Made by a program: the position numbers and the translations under genes. Positions 43,701 through 51,836 of a stretch of DNA of 64,000 nucleotides are shown piece after piece. Source of the DNA: Planctomycetota bacterium. Lineage in GTDB: Bacteria; Planctomycetota; GCA-002687715. Position 1 is the stretch's first letter; every line of letters begins with the position of its first letter. A model generated the notes under the pieces. The model had not been told where the DNA came from and searched no databases. It saw nothing but the letters and a program-made list of their open reading frames with translations. The DNA is taken from contig SIAO01000006.1 of the NCBI GenBank assembly GCA_009691765.1, positions 62,001-126,000 on the forward strand. Reading direction: 5' to 3'.

Positions 43701-46255
43701 TTTCGCAGCGCCTCGGTGACGTGCGTTCTCAGGCTCAGGTCCTGAATAATCTCGGTGCCGTGCACCACTTGCGCGACAAGCCATTGCAGGCCTTGCGCTG
43801 CTACCGCGAAGCTGAAGCGCTTGACCGTAGCGTTGGCAACATCGCAGCGGCTCTCTCGAAACGTCTCAACATGGCGCAGGAGTACATCCGTGTTGGAGTC
43901 CTCGATCGCGCAGCGCGCATTCTCGCAGTAGTGCAGCGTGTGCTAAGGCAGCGTGGCGATCTTGAGGGCGTACGCCAAGCGACTTTCGTGGAAGCGCGCC
44001 TCGACCTCGCACGGGGGCTTGCGCCACTCGCTCTCGAAGTCCTCGAGAAGTTGCATGCGGCGAGCGGGCCCGACGCAGAGTTTGCGGCTGAGATTGCTGT
44101 TGAAGCAGCCAAGGCAGCCTTACTGTGCTCGCAACCGAAACGTGCACTCGAGTTCTTGCCGCAGAACGTCGCCAGTTTGTCTCCCGAAGCGCGCATTCGC
44201 GTTGACCTCATGCGTGCTCAAGCACTGCTGCTGGAAAAGGCGGCGTCCGTTGGCTTGGTGCTCACAGAGCTTGTCGAGGGAGAGCGTTTTGCTCTCCGAG
44301 CGCGCATGCCGCTGCTGGCCCATGAATGTGCGTTCACTGAAGCACGGATTCGCACGTACTTGGGTGACACCGCCTTGGCTCAAGGTGCATGGTTGCGTGC
44401 CTGCGATGCGCTCGAAGGGGTATTGGCAGGCCTCGGTGATGGGGCTGCATTGAAAGCGTTCTTGGGCACGCCATTGATGGAGAGCTTCACGACCGCAGTT
44501 CTTGCTTTCGCAGAACAGGTGCGCCCTGATCCTGCAGCGCGCCTCGCGAGCCCTGCCGCGGACAGGTTGCGTCAGTTGCGGACAACTCTGTTGGAAGCTG
44601 GGTATCGCGGCGATGGGCGCAGTCGCGCGCCGAGGCGCATGGACGAAGCGCTGATGCGGGTCCTGCAACTCGGACGCACCTTGCGCAGCACAGGTGAGCC
44701 GGAAGATCTCTTGCGCGAAGCGGTTGATGGCGTCGTGGCCTATTGCCGTGCTGAGCGCGGCTACCTCATCACAGTGGACGAACGCGGTCGGCAACGCATC
44801 CCCATGGCGCGTACACGGGATCGCGAGACGATCGCGGACCCATTCCAGGAAATATCGCGCAGCATTGTCAATCGCGTTGTGGAGAGTGGCCGAGGCGTCC
44901 GTATTGAAAACGCCAGCGCAGAGATTGGCTTTGCTACGCGCGAGAGCGTCGTGAACCTTGAGCTGCGTTCCGTGCTCTGCGCGCCGATGCTGCACAACGC
45001 GCAAGTGAGCGGCGTCATTTATGTGGATCACCGTTCGCGTGTCGCGCATTTCGACGATGCCGATTTGGAATTGCTGGATTTGTTCGCAACTCAAGTTGCC
45101 ATTGCATTGGAGAATGCCCGCCTCGTGCGGCAGTTCACGCGCGACGAGAAGATTCGTGTGATGGGCAATCTCGCTGGTGGACTTGCTCATGAATTCAACA
45201 ATTTGCTCACCGGGATTATCGGTTGGGCTCAGACCTTGATGGTCCCAGAGCGTCGCGGTGATCTTGACCATGGGCTCGGCACCATTTTGAAAGCTGCACG
45301 CGACGGCGCGGCGACGGTGAAGCGCCTGCAGGACTACACGCGTGTGCGGCGCGAAACAGATTTCGAATCCATGGACCTTGTTGATGCAGTGCAAAGTTGC
45401 GTTGAGTTCACGCGCACCAGTTGGGAAGGCGACGCGCTGCGGAGTGGGCACGTGGTTCGACTTCACACACAGCTTGAACCTGGTTTGCATGCGCTCGGCA
45501 ACCCAACCGAGATTCGCGAAGTGCTCCGCAATCTGATCCTCAACAGCGTGCAGGCTATGCCGCGAGGAGGCAATATTTCCATTCATGCGCGCAGCGAGGG
45601 TGAGCGCGCCTTGGTGAGCGTCGAGGATGATGGCGTCGGCATGACCGAGGAAGTTCGCGAGAGCATCTTCGACCCGTATTTCACGACCAAGGGCAAGGAC
45701 GGCACCGGTCTCGGCATGAGCATTGTCTACAACATCATCATGCGTCATCGCGGCACGTTGCGCGTGGACAGCGCACCGGGTGAAGGCACGCGCATTCAAC
45801 TGGACTTGCCGCGGTGTGATGCGCCGTCGCGAGATGCTGCGGGAATCATGCGCCCCGCTGCGCGGGCTGAAGGCGCAAACATTCTCGTGGTGGATGATGA
45901 GCCCGCGATTGTCGAGTTGCTTTGTGGCGTGCTGACACGCGCGGGGTTCCGTGTTCAAGGTGTGCTCGACGGCCGCGAAGCTGTGAAACTGATCGAGGCT
46001 GAGCCGTTCGACCTCGTGATCACTGACCTCGGGATGGTGCCTTTGACAGGCTGGGATGTAGCGCGCAGTGCGCGACAGTGCCATCCACGCTGTGCGGTTG
46101 CATTGGTGACGGGATGGGCCGGCGAGATAGATCCTCATGGCGCGCGGCGTCAGGCGGTGGATCGCATCATCACCAAACCGTTCGACCTCGAACAGGTGCT
46201 CGCTTGTGTGCACGACCTGCTGTCTGAAAAACGGCAAACGCCGGAATCCCACTAA
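40742..46255 (+). CDS. Giant hybrid: Ser/Thr kinase - AAA/STAND-type ATPase - TPR - GAF - histidine kinase - receiver
   Basis: 1837 residues from a GTG at 40742 (GGGAG just upstream, with a short spacer). Domains: Ser/Thr kinase-like (about 15-265; catalytic loop HLDVKPGN, Mg site IDLDLAS where DFG is usual, a degenerate Gly loop); ATPase (about 280-650; FVGRRAEL, Walker A LGLGKT, Walker B ILVFEDVHEL); TPR array (about 680-1250); GAF (about 1320-1460; GYLITVDERGRQRI to SGVIYVDHRS); HisKA with AHEFNNLLTGIIGWAQ (about 1475); HATPase with DDGVGM and GTGLGM; a receiver domain (about 1715-1830) with phospho-Asp in LVITDLGMVPLTGWD. It is cytoplasmic: no membrane segment is evident. It probably integrates a ligand signal and passes phosphate to its own receiver. 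Neighbouring output genes are not obvious. Confidence 0.93.
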   Translation: MDTQRPDLSTLPTGVFARRWSALELLHRGPECEVWRVTDRLNPRVECVLKRAAGFAAEAPRAARLASEFRLLRGLSHPGLPHALDYAVDVAEGSTCLVTQFVRGKTLEKLGPLAALDVALIAADVLRALGHLHARGVLHLDVKPGNIVHDKAAAHSVLIDLDLASTPEAARGRGTAPFAAPEIMAGDAEPDARADLFSLGVTLVGLLRGVWPEGGLPAVDQDPGPEQPEWLRTFLRRLTAANPETRPRSARDALRLLRSCGIRFPLETSVTRTQILSVPRFVGRRAELHALLTAVPVRRERRPTPPVALVHGALGLGKTRLVEEAITRWQLGGARVLRVLPESGIVRTLGAIQHLLRELELLAEPTEPAPRELELRGDRLGLMDRLSAELLRRVRVRRTILVFEDVHELDPASRLFLLHLLRRVAHETWESRGRSPCELVICAQLPDLRDDALRSWLEHSGRSGLLAEIELKPLDGNSSAALLRRMVAPELVRRNVLDFLHDATGGVPLFVRETLLAHPLNQSGNGTLLGSIARHFPSRDDIPASLDAVVRRRLSLVPTRERASLRRLAVAEEPLSLGLSCILGVEAAALEQLATAGFLRNEGGLFRFEDETTRRVLAAELERHMAAQLHDAIADNLEERHGARNLILEHRLQGRTASIFAPEVHELLPHLLADGRDEEGARLLELMLRAQGVSAFLVRVARLRLVDLCLQRGHLRRGHALVADALEAAPFGDPGALRRKSALHAREGNLPAARSALDALAGWRSSFAPLDQLALAVDHAELLYQAGRSMDARGLLSSVESLVEEMFPLARLRERISDALEPRGLRFRWPGDGAAALARWLLLWGEIERGEKDFDGAFRCYMAVMKLHARLGDLLGQGRVLHGLGTLHLAAGRHEDAERFLRRALNLRQQIGDLSGVSDSANNLGVLLRKLGRSAEAIDQFRESLRIRKQIGHVAGESFSCINIANVHVERRDLQAAERYLKRALEVSQRLGDVRSQAQVLNNLGAVHHLRDKPLQALRCYREAEALDRSVGNIAAALSKRLNMAQEYIRVGVLDRAARILAVVQRVLRQRGDLEGVRQATFVEARLDLARGLAPLALEVLEKLHAASGPDAEFAAEIAVEAAKAALLCSQPKRALEFLPQNVASLSPEARIRVDLMRAQALLLEKAASVGLVLTELVEGERFALRARMPLLAHECAFTEARIRTYLGDTALAQGAWLRACDALEGVLAGLGDGAALKAFLGTPLMESFTTAVLAFAEQVRPDPAARLASPAADRLRQLRTTLLEAGYRGDGRSRAPRRMDEALMRVLQLGRTLRSTGEPEDLLREAVDGVVAYCRAERGYLITVDERGRQRIPMARTRDRETIADPFQEISRSIVNRVVESGRGVRIENASAEIGFATRESVVNLELRSVLCAPMLHNAQVSGVIYVDHRSRVAHFDDADLELLDLFATQVAIALENARLVRQFTRDEKIRVMGNLAGGLAHEFNNLLTGIIGWAQTLMVPERRGDLDHGLGTILKAARDGAATVKRLQDYTRVRRETDFESMDLVDAVQSCVEFTRTSWEGDALRSGHVVRLHTQLEPGLHALGNPTEIREVLRNLILNSVQAMPRGGNISIHARSEGERALVSVEDDGVGMTEEVRESIFDPYFTTKGKDGTGLGMSIVYNIIMRHRGTLRVDSAPGEGTRIQLDLPRCDAPSRDAAGIMRPAARAEGANILVVDDEPAIVELLCGVLTRAGFRVQGVLDGREAVKLIEAEPFDLVITDLGMVPLTGWDVARSARQCHPRCAVALVTGWAGEIDPHGARRQAVDRIITKPFDLEQVLACVHDLLSEKRQTPESH

Positions 46256-46271
46256 TTGTGGGTTCCGGCGT
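46238..46271 (-). terminator. Hairpin shared by the ends of the kinase gene and the convergent secreted-protein gene
   Basis: ACGCCGGAATCCCAC (46238-46252) pairs with GTGGGTTCCGGCGT (46258-46271) with one bulge. It covers the kinase stop codon. In the minus direction it is followed by TTTGCCGTTTTTC, so it looks like the terminator of the 144-residue gene. Confidence 0.75.
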
Positions 46272-46291
46272 CACCTGCACACAGCACAGAT

Positions 46292-46726
46292 TTACTGCAA
46301 CGAATCTTCGAGAATCGGGCCCCACGGCATCGCAGCACTGACACGCAGAGTGCCTGCGGACCAAGTGACCGCCGCCGCGCGTGGCATCAGGCCAGTGATC
46401 GCTGGCAGTGCTGGAACGATGAAACTGCCTGCGCAACGATTCACCGCGGAACTGCCCTGGGCTACCAGCAACAACGTGTTGTCGAGCGGCAGAAAAAGGC
46501 TGCTGCTGCCAACAGTCAACATGCATGTTCCCGTGCTGCGGGCGACATACAGAGCAAAGTCCATCGGGCCTGGAACTGGATTGGAAAGACTGAACGGCAC
46601 CACCTCGCCGATGGACACCGATCTTGCTGCAACTTTCAGCACACAATGGGTTGATTGGGCGACGGCCTCGGTCCCCACTGCACCGAGTACGGCTCCCAGG
46701 ATGAGCGCAATCCTGAGACAAGACAT
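46292..46726 (-). CDS. Small secreted protein of unknown function
   Basis: 144 residues with a clear cleavable signal peptide (LRIALILGAVLGAVGTEAVAQ). The ATG at 46726 has a strong GAAGGAG 6-7 bp upstream. The mature part is beta-rich with three cysteines (THCVLKV, GTCMLTVG, NRCAGSF) and a hydrophobic stretch PLDNTLLLVAQG. No family was recognised. It has its own terminator (46238-46271) and a 204-bp divergent region with the HEAT-repeat gene, so it is probably a single-gene unit. It is likely to be periplasmic or extracellular. Confidence 0.75.
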   Translation of the reverse strand: MSCLRIALILGAVLGAVGTEAVAQSTHCVLKVAARSVSIGEVVPFSLSNPVPGPMDFALYVARSTGTCMLTVGSSSLFLPLDNTLLLVAQGSSAVNRCAGSFIVPALPAITGLMPRAAAVTWSAGTLRVSAAMPWGPILEDSLQ

Positions 46727-46864
46727 GTCGGACTCCTTCGTTTGTTGCCGCTCGCGCCGACGCGGTCATTCCCGTGCTCGCGGTCGCGCGTCGGTGAGAC
46801 CCGACAAGCGAGACAACCAAGCACAGCCAATCTAAGCCCGTGGCTGTATTCGTCCAGTGAATTT

Positions 46865-46893
46865 TTGCAGCGCGCCGATTCGTGCCGTATGGT
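46865..46893 (+). promoter_or_regulatory. Sigma-70-type promoter for the HEAT-repeat gene
   Basis: TTGCAG (46865-46870) and TATGGT (46888-46893) are separated by 17 bp. The predicted start (about 46900) supports the ATG at 46931 over the in-frame ATG at 46889, which would lie inside the -10 box. Confidence 0.5.
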
Positions 46894-46930
46894 TCAACGC
46901 GTCACCTCGTTTCGAGGGGGTCCTTACACC

Positions 46931-48463
46931 ATGGCATGGTCTCTGACAGCTGTCCTTCTATGCGGATTGTGGAGCAGTGCGCTGGGACAATCCGGCACGA
47001 TTGGGGCTATCGCGTTGCCGCCAGAGCGCGTCGAAATGGCGGCGGCGCGCAGAAATTTCGCTCAAGCACAGCGCCTGTTGCAAGCGGGAACGGGCTATGA
47101 CCGAGCTATTGTGCGCGCGGATCTTCTTGACCACGCCGCGTGCATCGATGATCTGCTGTGCGGCGCGCTCGTTGGTGGAAACCACTTCGTTCAACGCCAG
47201 ATGTGCCTGGTGCTCATGGAGACAGGGCCGCGCACGGCGCCAGAAGCATTGTTGCGCTTGGTGCGCGGAGAAGTGAAAGGCGCGCGTGGACTTGCGGCGT
47301 TTGCGCTGGGCAAGTTGGGCGACGAGCATGTGCTGTCAGCACTCCTGACGCTGACGGATTCTGCGCAACCTGAAGAGCGTCGCGCTGGCATGTTGGCCAT
47401 CGGGCGTCTCGGCACTGAGGACGGCGTGCGCTTTCTTGCTGCACGCACCGACATCGGTCAGGAGCTCGAACGCATTACAGCACTGCTGGCACTTGCGCTC
47501 GCTAGCCCACGCGGTGAGTTTTCAGCGCTGCAGAGTTCTTTGAACCGGCGTGAGGATCGTGTGCGACGTGCAGCTTTGACGGCGGCAGGGATGTTGCGCA
47601 GCACCGAGTCGATGGCAGCACGTCTGCATGCCTTGGATGACGAAGATGCACATTGCAGGCGCATCGCGCTTGAGGGACTCGCGTTAGACGCACCCTCAGA
47701 GTTGGCCGCGCAGCGCTTGATCAAGCGCTGGGAGATGCGCGCGACACTGTCCAATCTTGAACAGGCGCGGTTGGTGGCGGCCCTGACGGGAGCACTCAGT
47801 GAGGCTGAACTTGCACCGATCCTCGTACTCGCACGAACGCATCGCGATAGCAGGGTGCGGCTTGCGGTAGCTGCGGCGGCATTGCGGCGCGACAGTGCTC
47901 GCGTGCACGCCATGGAACTTCTCGCCGATGCCGAGCCTGCAGTGCGTTTGACGGCTCTTATTGCCGTTGCACGTCTCAGCACGCAAGACACTTCATGCCT
48001 GACTCATGCTCAAGACTCTGCTGAGAGTGTGCGGCTCGCTGCATTGCACTGTGAAGTTTGGAAACGCGGAATAGCAGCGGGCGGTGCTTTGCGTGAGCTG
48101 AAGGACTCGACGCATGCAGACATCCGAGCCGCTGCTGAGGCCGCGTTGGCGCTGCTTGCAGAGGATCCGGCGCGCGCCGTGCAGCTTGCGCGTGCGCGCT
48201 TGCAAGTGTTGCTCGACGAAGCGGGTGGCGCCGCCAGCTGGAATCTCTTGTGCTCGCTGCATGAGCAGCTCTACGAAGTGCTGGATCTCACGAACTCACT
48301 CCCACGCGGTGGCGGTGGTGCGGCACCGGGTGGAGGCAGTGCTGCTGCGCGCGCCCTCGGAGCAGCCGCGAGCCGAGCCAGCAGTGGTGACGAAGATCTG
48401 CGCCGCCATTTCGACATCCACCCCTATGCTGATCGACGCGTGGAGTGGGAATTATCGCGCTGA
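46931..48463 (+). CDS. Secreted HEAT-repeat protein
   Basis: 510 residues with a signal peptide (AWSLTAVLLCGLWSSALGQ). The body is a solenoid of HEAT-like helical pairs: GARGLAAFALGKLGDEHVL, EERRAGMLAIGRLGTEDGV, VRRAALTAAGMLRST, SRVRLAVAAAALRRD and AVRLTALIAVARLS. Near the end is a Gly-rich patch (PRGGGGAAPGGGSAAA) and a charged tail. Such solenoids bind other proteins; no enzymatic motif is seen. GAGGGGG 10 bp before the ATG at 46931 supports this start. The Lol-type permease gene follows about 45 bp downstream in the same direction, and could be co-transcribed. Confidence 0.83.
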   Translation: MAWSLTAVLLCGLWSSALGQSGTIGAIALPPERVEMAAARRNFAQAQRLLQAGTGYDRAIVRADLLDHAACIDDLLCGALVGGNHFVQRQMCLVLMETGPRTAPEALLRLVRGEVKGARGLAAFALGKLGDEHVLSALLTLTDSAQPEERRAGMLAIGRLGTEDGVRFLAARTDIGQELERITALLALALASPRGEFSALQSSLNRREDRVRRAALTAAGMLRSTESMAARLHALDDEDAHCRRIALEGLALDAPSELAAQRLIKRWEMRATLSNLEQARLVAALTGALSEAELAPILVLARTHRDSRVRLAVAAAALRRDSARVHAMELLADAEPAVRLTALIAVARLSTQDTSCLTHAQDSAESVRLAALHCEVWKRGIAAGGALRELKDSTHADIRAAAEAALALLAEDPARAVQLARARLQVLLDEAGGAASWNLLCSLHEQLYEVLDLTNSLPRGGGGAAPGGGSAAARALGAAASRASSGDEDLRRHFDIHPYADRRVEWELSR

Positions 48464-48495
48464 CGCGCAGCGCGGTGCTGCGCGCAGTGCCGCAG

Positions 48496-48501
48496 TATGA
48501 T
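48496..48501 (+). promoter_or_regulatory. Putative -10 element at the LolC-type gene
   Basis: TATGAT ends 7 bp before the ATG at 48509 and overlaps the alternative ATG at 48497. If used, it gives a leaderless mRNA and makes 48509 the real start. No -35 seen. Confidence 0.35.
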
Positions 48502-48508
48502 CCCTGCC

Positions 48509-49798
48509 ATGGCGGTTCTGACGATTGTGAGGCGCTGGCTGCGCACACGCATGGTGGCGCTGGTCTCAGCGCTGTGCATCGCAGCCACGGTCGCCGCCAT
48601 GGTGCTCGTGACTTCTGTGATGGGGGGTTTTCGCGAGCGCATTCATCAGCACATCCGCTGCTTGGAACCAGATCTGTGTTTCCGTTGGCGTGGCGACGTG
48701 CCGCGCGATCACTTTGCACGCGTGAGCGCCGAGTTGAAGGGCGAGATGAGCAACGCCGGAGGGCCGCTGGTGGCGCTCTCGCCGCGAGTGGAAACCGTAG
48801 GTGTGATCCTCGCGGAGCATCGCCAGACTTGGCGCATGGAGGGCGTGCGCATTACGGGTGTGGACTTTGCTAAAGAGCGCGCTGTGACGGATCTCGACGC
48901 GGCTCTCTTGACCGCGGAACCGACAGAAACTGGTGAGGATCTCTTGGGCGGGCGCGCGGTGCCTGGTTTGCTGGTCGGGCGCCCGTTGCTTCGCAGTCTT
49001 TCTCTGCCGCTGCAAGGCTCGTCAGCCACATTGATGACAGGACGACTTGTGGGCACTGGTGCTGAAGCTCGCTTCGAGCCCAGTAATCAGATCTTTGATT
49101 TGACGGGCCTTGTGGACAGCGGTCGTGACGAATTGGATGCGCGCCGAGTGGTGGTTTCGCGTGGCGCGTTGCAGCGTTTGCGCTTCGGTCCAGAAGGTGG
49201 GCGCACCGATGCGAATAGTGTTCATGCGCGTGTGACCGACCCGTGGCGCAAGGATGTCAGTTCTGTCGCCACCGCGTTGCGGCGCGATCACCCGAATCTC
49301 GAAGTGACCACATGGGAAGACCGCAATCGTAGTTTGGTCGATGCCCTCGCCGTGGAACGGCAAGTGATGGGCATCGTGCTGGGCTTCATCGTGTTTTTCT
49401 CAGTCGCGTTGCTTTGCGGCTTGCTGCTGATGATGGTCGTAGAGAAGACGCGCGACATTGGCGTGCTCCGCAGCATGGGGCTCAGTCGCACGCGAGTGCT
49501 CGCGCTGTTTGCGCTGTACGGATTGGTGCTCGGTGCGATCGGTAGCGTGCTCGGCTGTTTCCTAGGCGTGCAGGTCGTGCAGCATCTCAACGAAATCACG
49601 GGATGGCTCGATAGCGTCGGCATCGGCCTCTTCGACAGCAGCGTGCCCTACCGCACGCGCGAGATTCCAGCGGTGCTGGACACAGGGCGCGTGGTTCTCA
49701 TTGGAGGTTTCACGCTCTTGCTCAGCGTTGCGGCGGCGGCGCTCGCGGCATGGCAGGCAGCACGGCAAGATCCGCTCAAGGCGCTCAGCTATGAATGA
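48509..49798 (+). CDS. ABC transporter permease, LolC/FtsX family
   Basis: 429 residues (433 if the ATG at 48497 is used). Typical FtsX/MacB/LolC topology: one N-terminal helix (ALVSALCIAATVAAMVLVTSVMGG), a large periplasmic domain (about 50-290), and three C-terminal helices with the FtsX signature VEKTRDIGVLRSMGLSRTRVLALFALYGLVLGAIGSVLG (given here in pieces: the coupling-helix region lies near 49435-49560). The next gene is the ATPase and the one after is a second permease, the LolC-LolD-LolE order. Probably it helps extract lipoproteins from the inner membrane. Many lipoproteins in this window are potential clients. Confidence 0.85.
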   Translation: MAVLTIVRRWLRTRMVALVSALCIAATVAAMVLVTSVMGGFRERIHQHIRCLEPDLCFRWRGDVPRDHFARVSAELKGEMSNAGGPLVALSPRVETVGVILAEHRQTWRMEGVRITGVDFAKERAVTDLDAALLTAEPTETGEDLLGGRAVPGLLVGRPLLRSLSLPLQGSSATLMTGRLVGTGAEARFEPSNQIFDLTGLVDSGRDELDARRVVVSRGALQRLRFGPEGGRTDANSVHARVTDPWRKDVSSVATALRRDHPNLEVTTWEDRNRSLVDALAVERQVMGIVLGFIVFFSVALLCGLLLMMVVEKTRDIGVLRSMGLSRTRVLALFALYGLVLGAIGSVLGCFLGVQVVQHLNEITGWLDSVGIGLFDSSVPYRTREIPAVLDTGRVVLIGGFTLLLSVAAAALAAWQAARQDPLKALSYE

Positions 49799-49813
49799 GC
49801 AGAAACACAACGC

Positions 49814-50524
49814 ATGAGCATTGCAGGCACACCGGTTCTTGAAACGCGTGGATTGAAGCGGCACTTCAAAGTTGGCGCAGAGCGCGTGGAAGTGCTGCGT
49901 GGCGTGAACTTCAGCATGGCGGCGGGTGAATTCGCTGCGATCTTGGGTTCTTCTGGCGCCGGCAAGAGCACGCTGATGCACATCCTCGGTCTGCTCGATC
50001 GGCCCGATTCCGGGGAAGTCCTTTGGAATGGTGAATCGGTTTCACAGGCCAGTGAGGCACGCCGCACCGTCTTGCGCGCAACAGAATCGGCGTTCGTTTT
50101 CCAGTTTTATTTCCTCTTGCCGGAGTTCTCGGCGCTCGAAAATGTGATGATGCCGGCCGCAATTGCTCGCGGGCGTGGGCGCGCACCGGCGAGTGCTGCT
50201 GAACGCCGCGCTCGCGCTGAGGATTTGCTCACACGCGTCGGATTGAAAGAACGCATGCGTCATCGGCCGCAACAACTGAGCGGCGGTGAGCGTCAACGAG
50301 TGGCCATCGCGCGAGGTCTCATGAATCGGCCTTCGATTTTGTTTTGCGACGAACCCACCGGCAATCTCGATTCGCGCACAGCTCAGTCCATTCACGAACT
50401 TCTTGTGAGCGTGAACCGCGAGTTGCAACAGACCATTTTGGTTGTCACACATGAGGTTGATATGGCCGCTGTTGCCGACCGCCGCGTGGTGATGCGCGAT
50501 GGGCTGATTGGAACGGAGCTGTGA
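49814..50524 (+). CDS. lolD: ABC transporter ATPase, LolD-like (MacB family)
   Basis: 236 residues. Walker A LGSSGAGKSTL (near 49945), Q-loop FQFYFLLPEFSALENV, signature LSGGERQRVAIARG (near 50277), Walker B ILFCDEPTGNLDS (near 50338) and H-loop VVTHE are all present. The sequence FLLPEFSALENV after the Q loop is the LolD/MacB pattern. It starts 15 bp after the first permease and ends 1 bp before the second permease. It energises the LolC/LolE-type permease pair. Gene symbol by context and family, since a MacB-like or FtsE-like role is not excluded. Confidence 0.87.
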   Translation: MSIAGTPVLETRGLKRHFKVGAERVEVLRGVNFSMAAGEFAAILGSSGAGKSTLMHILGLLDRPDSGEVLWNGESVSQASEARRTVLRATESAFVFQFYFLLPEFSALENVMMPAAIARGRGRAPASAAERRARAEDLLTRVGLKERMRHRPQQLSGGERQRVAIARGLMNRPSILFCDEPTGNLDSRTAQSIHELLVSVNRELQQTILVVTHEVDMAAVADRRVVMRDGLIGTEL

Positions 50525-50525
50525 G

Positions 50526-51836
50526 ATGCCCGCGCTGATTCTGCGTTACTTGCTCACGCGGCGCATCGCACTGTTGGCGGTCGTTGCCATCAGCCTCGGT
50601 GTCATGGCGATGATTGTGATCCTCGCGCTCATGGCCGGTGTGCAGCATTTTCTCGTGGATCACTTTCGCCACACTCAAGCGGATCTCGTCTTGGTGCACG
50701 AAGACCGCGGAGCTGCACAAGAAGCCGCCATTCGGCACATGTTGCTCCCTGAATTGAGCCCGCAGGGCCCTCTTGTGGCCCTTAGCGCACGAACAGAAAC
50801 ACTGGCGCTGCTCATTCCCAAGGTCAGCCCTGATCCGGTGTTCGAAGAGCGTATTGAAGGCGTGCGTGTTTGGGGTGTGGACTGGAGCGAGGAGAGGCAA
50901 GTCACGCCACTCAATGACATGTTGGCGGCCGTGAAAGACGCCAACTTCGCGGTGCCCATGGAGACGCGCGCTGATCCTCTGGGCGCTGGAGGCATCATTC
51001 TCGGTGATGCGCTGGCTGCTGCGCTTGGTGTCACTGGTCCGGCTGGGCCCGGGCCGCATGAAGTGACGCTGGCGCTGGCGCGCGCCACGACTGGTGCCGA
51101 CGGCAAGCCCGCGTTCGATGAGACACGCACTGCTGTGGTTCGTGTCGTGGGCACGATTTCCAGTGGGCACGCGGAACACGACAGGACTGTGGCGCTCATG
51201 GACCGCAAAGTGTTGCGCACTTTGAAGCACCCAAATCCAGCGCGCGCCACGGACCCGATCACTTTTCACGCGCGCATCGATCCCGACGCGGACGCAGCAG
51301 AAATTGTTGCAGGGTTACGCCAGCGGCAGCCCGAGTTGATCGTGCAGACTTTCGTTGAAGCGCATCGCAGTGAATTGCTGGCGATCGAAGATCAAAAGCG
51401 CATCATGCTGGTGATTCTGTCCTCGGTGATTGCGGTGGCAGCCGTAGCGATCCTCGGCATGGTTTGGCTGATGGTGAAAGAGAAAACACGCGACATCGGC
51501 ATTTTGCGCAGCATGGGTTTGGCTCGGTGGCGCATCGTGGTGCTGTTCTCTGGCTATGGCTTGTTGCTCGGTGCAGGCGGCACGTTGTGTGGATTGTTGT
51601 TGGGCTTGTTGGTGGCGCAGCAGATCGACCCCATCGTGAATGGTCTTTCTGCGCTCGCTGGCGTTGAACTGCTCAATCCGGCCGTCTACCGCTTCGAGAC
51701 CATTCCTGTGCGCTTCGAGGCGGATTCCATCGGCACGGTGCTGCTCATCGCGCTCGGTGCCTCATTAGTCGCCAGTATCATCCCGGCGCTGCGCGCTGCA
51801 TCGCTCGACCCGGTGCGTTGCTTGCGCGCCGAGTGA
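50526..51836 (+). CDS. ABC transporter permease, LolE/FtsX family
   Basis: 436 residues from the ATG at 50526; the frame extends six codons upstream into the ATPase gene. Same topology as the first permease: an N-terminal helix (IALLAVVAISLGVMAMIVIL), a periplasmic domain (about 45-290) and three C-terminal helices with VKEKTRDIGILRSMGLARWR at the coupling helix (near 51475). The two permeases are clearly homologous, particularly at MGxxxxHFLVDH/FRERIHQHI. It forms the heteromeric LolCDE-type transporter with its neighbours. The TGA stop abuts the stop of the convergent small membrane protein in a TGATCA palindrome. Confidence 0.85.
   Translation: MPALILRYLLTRRIALLAVVAISLGVMAMIVILALMAGVQHFLVDHFRHTQADLVLVHEDRGAAQEAAIRHMLLPELSPQGPLVALSARTETLALLIPKVSPDPVFEERIEGVRVWGVDWSEERQVTPLNDMLAAVKDANFAVPMETRADPLGAGGIILGDALAAALGVTGPAGPGPHEVTLALARATTGADGKPAFDETRTAVVRVVGTISSGHAEHDRTVALMDRKVLRTLKHPNPARATDPITFHARIDPDADAAEIVAGLRQRQPELIVQTFVEAHRSELLAIEDQKRIMLVILSSVIAVAAVAILGMVWLMVKEKTRDIGILRSMGLARWRIVVLFSGYGLLLGAGGTLCGLLLGLLVAQQIDPIVNGLSALAGVELLNPAVYRFETIPVRFEADSIGTVLLIALGASLVASIIPALRAASLDPVRCLRAE

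Noticed and set aside
44120-46252. A 710-codon open frame on the minus strand inside the hybrid kinase gene
   Set aside because: It lies wholly antisense to confident kinase, GAF and receiver domains, shows no recognisable domain, and is explained by the codon bias of the plus-strand gene.
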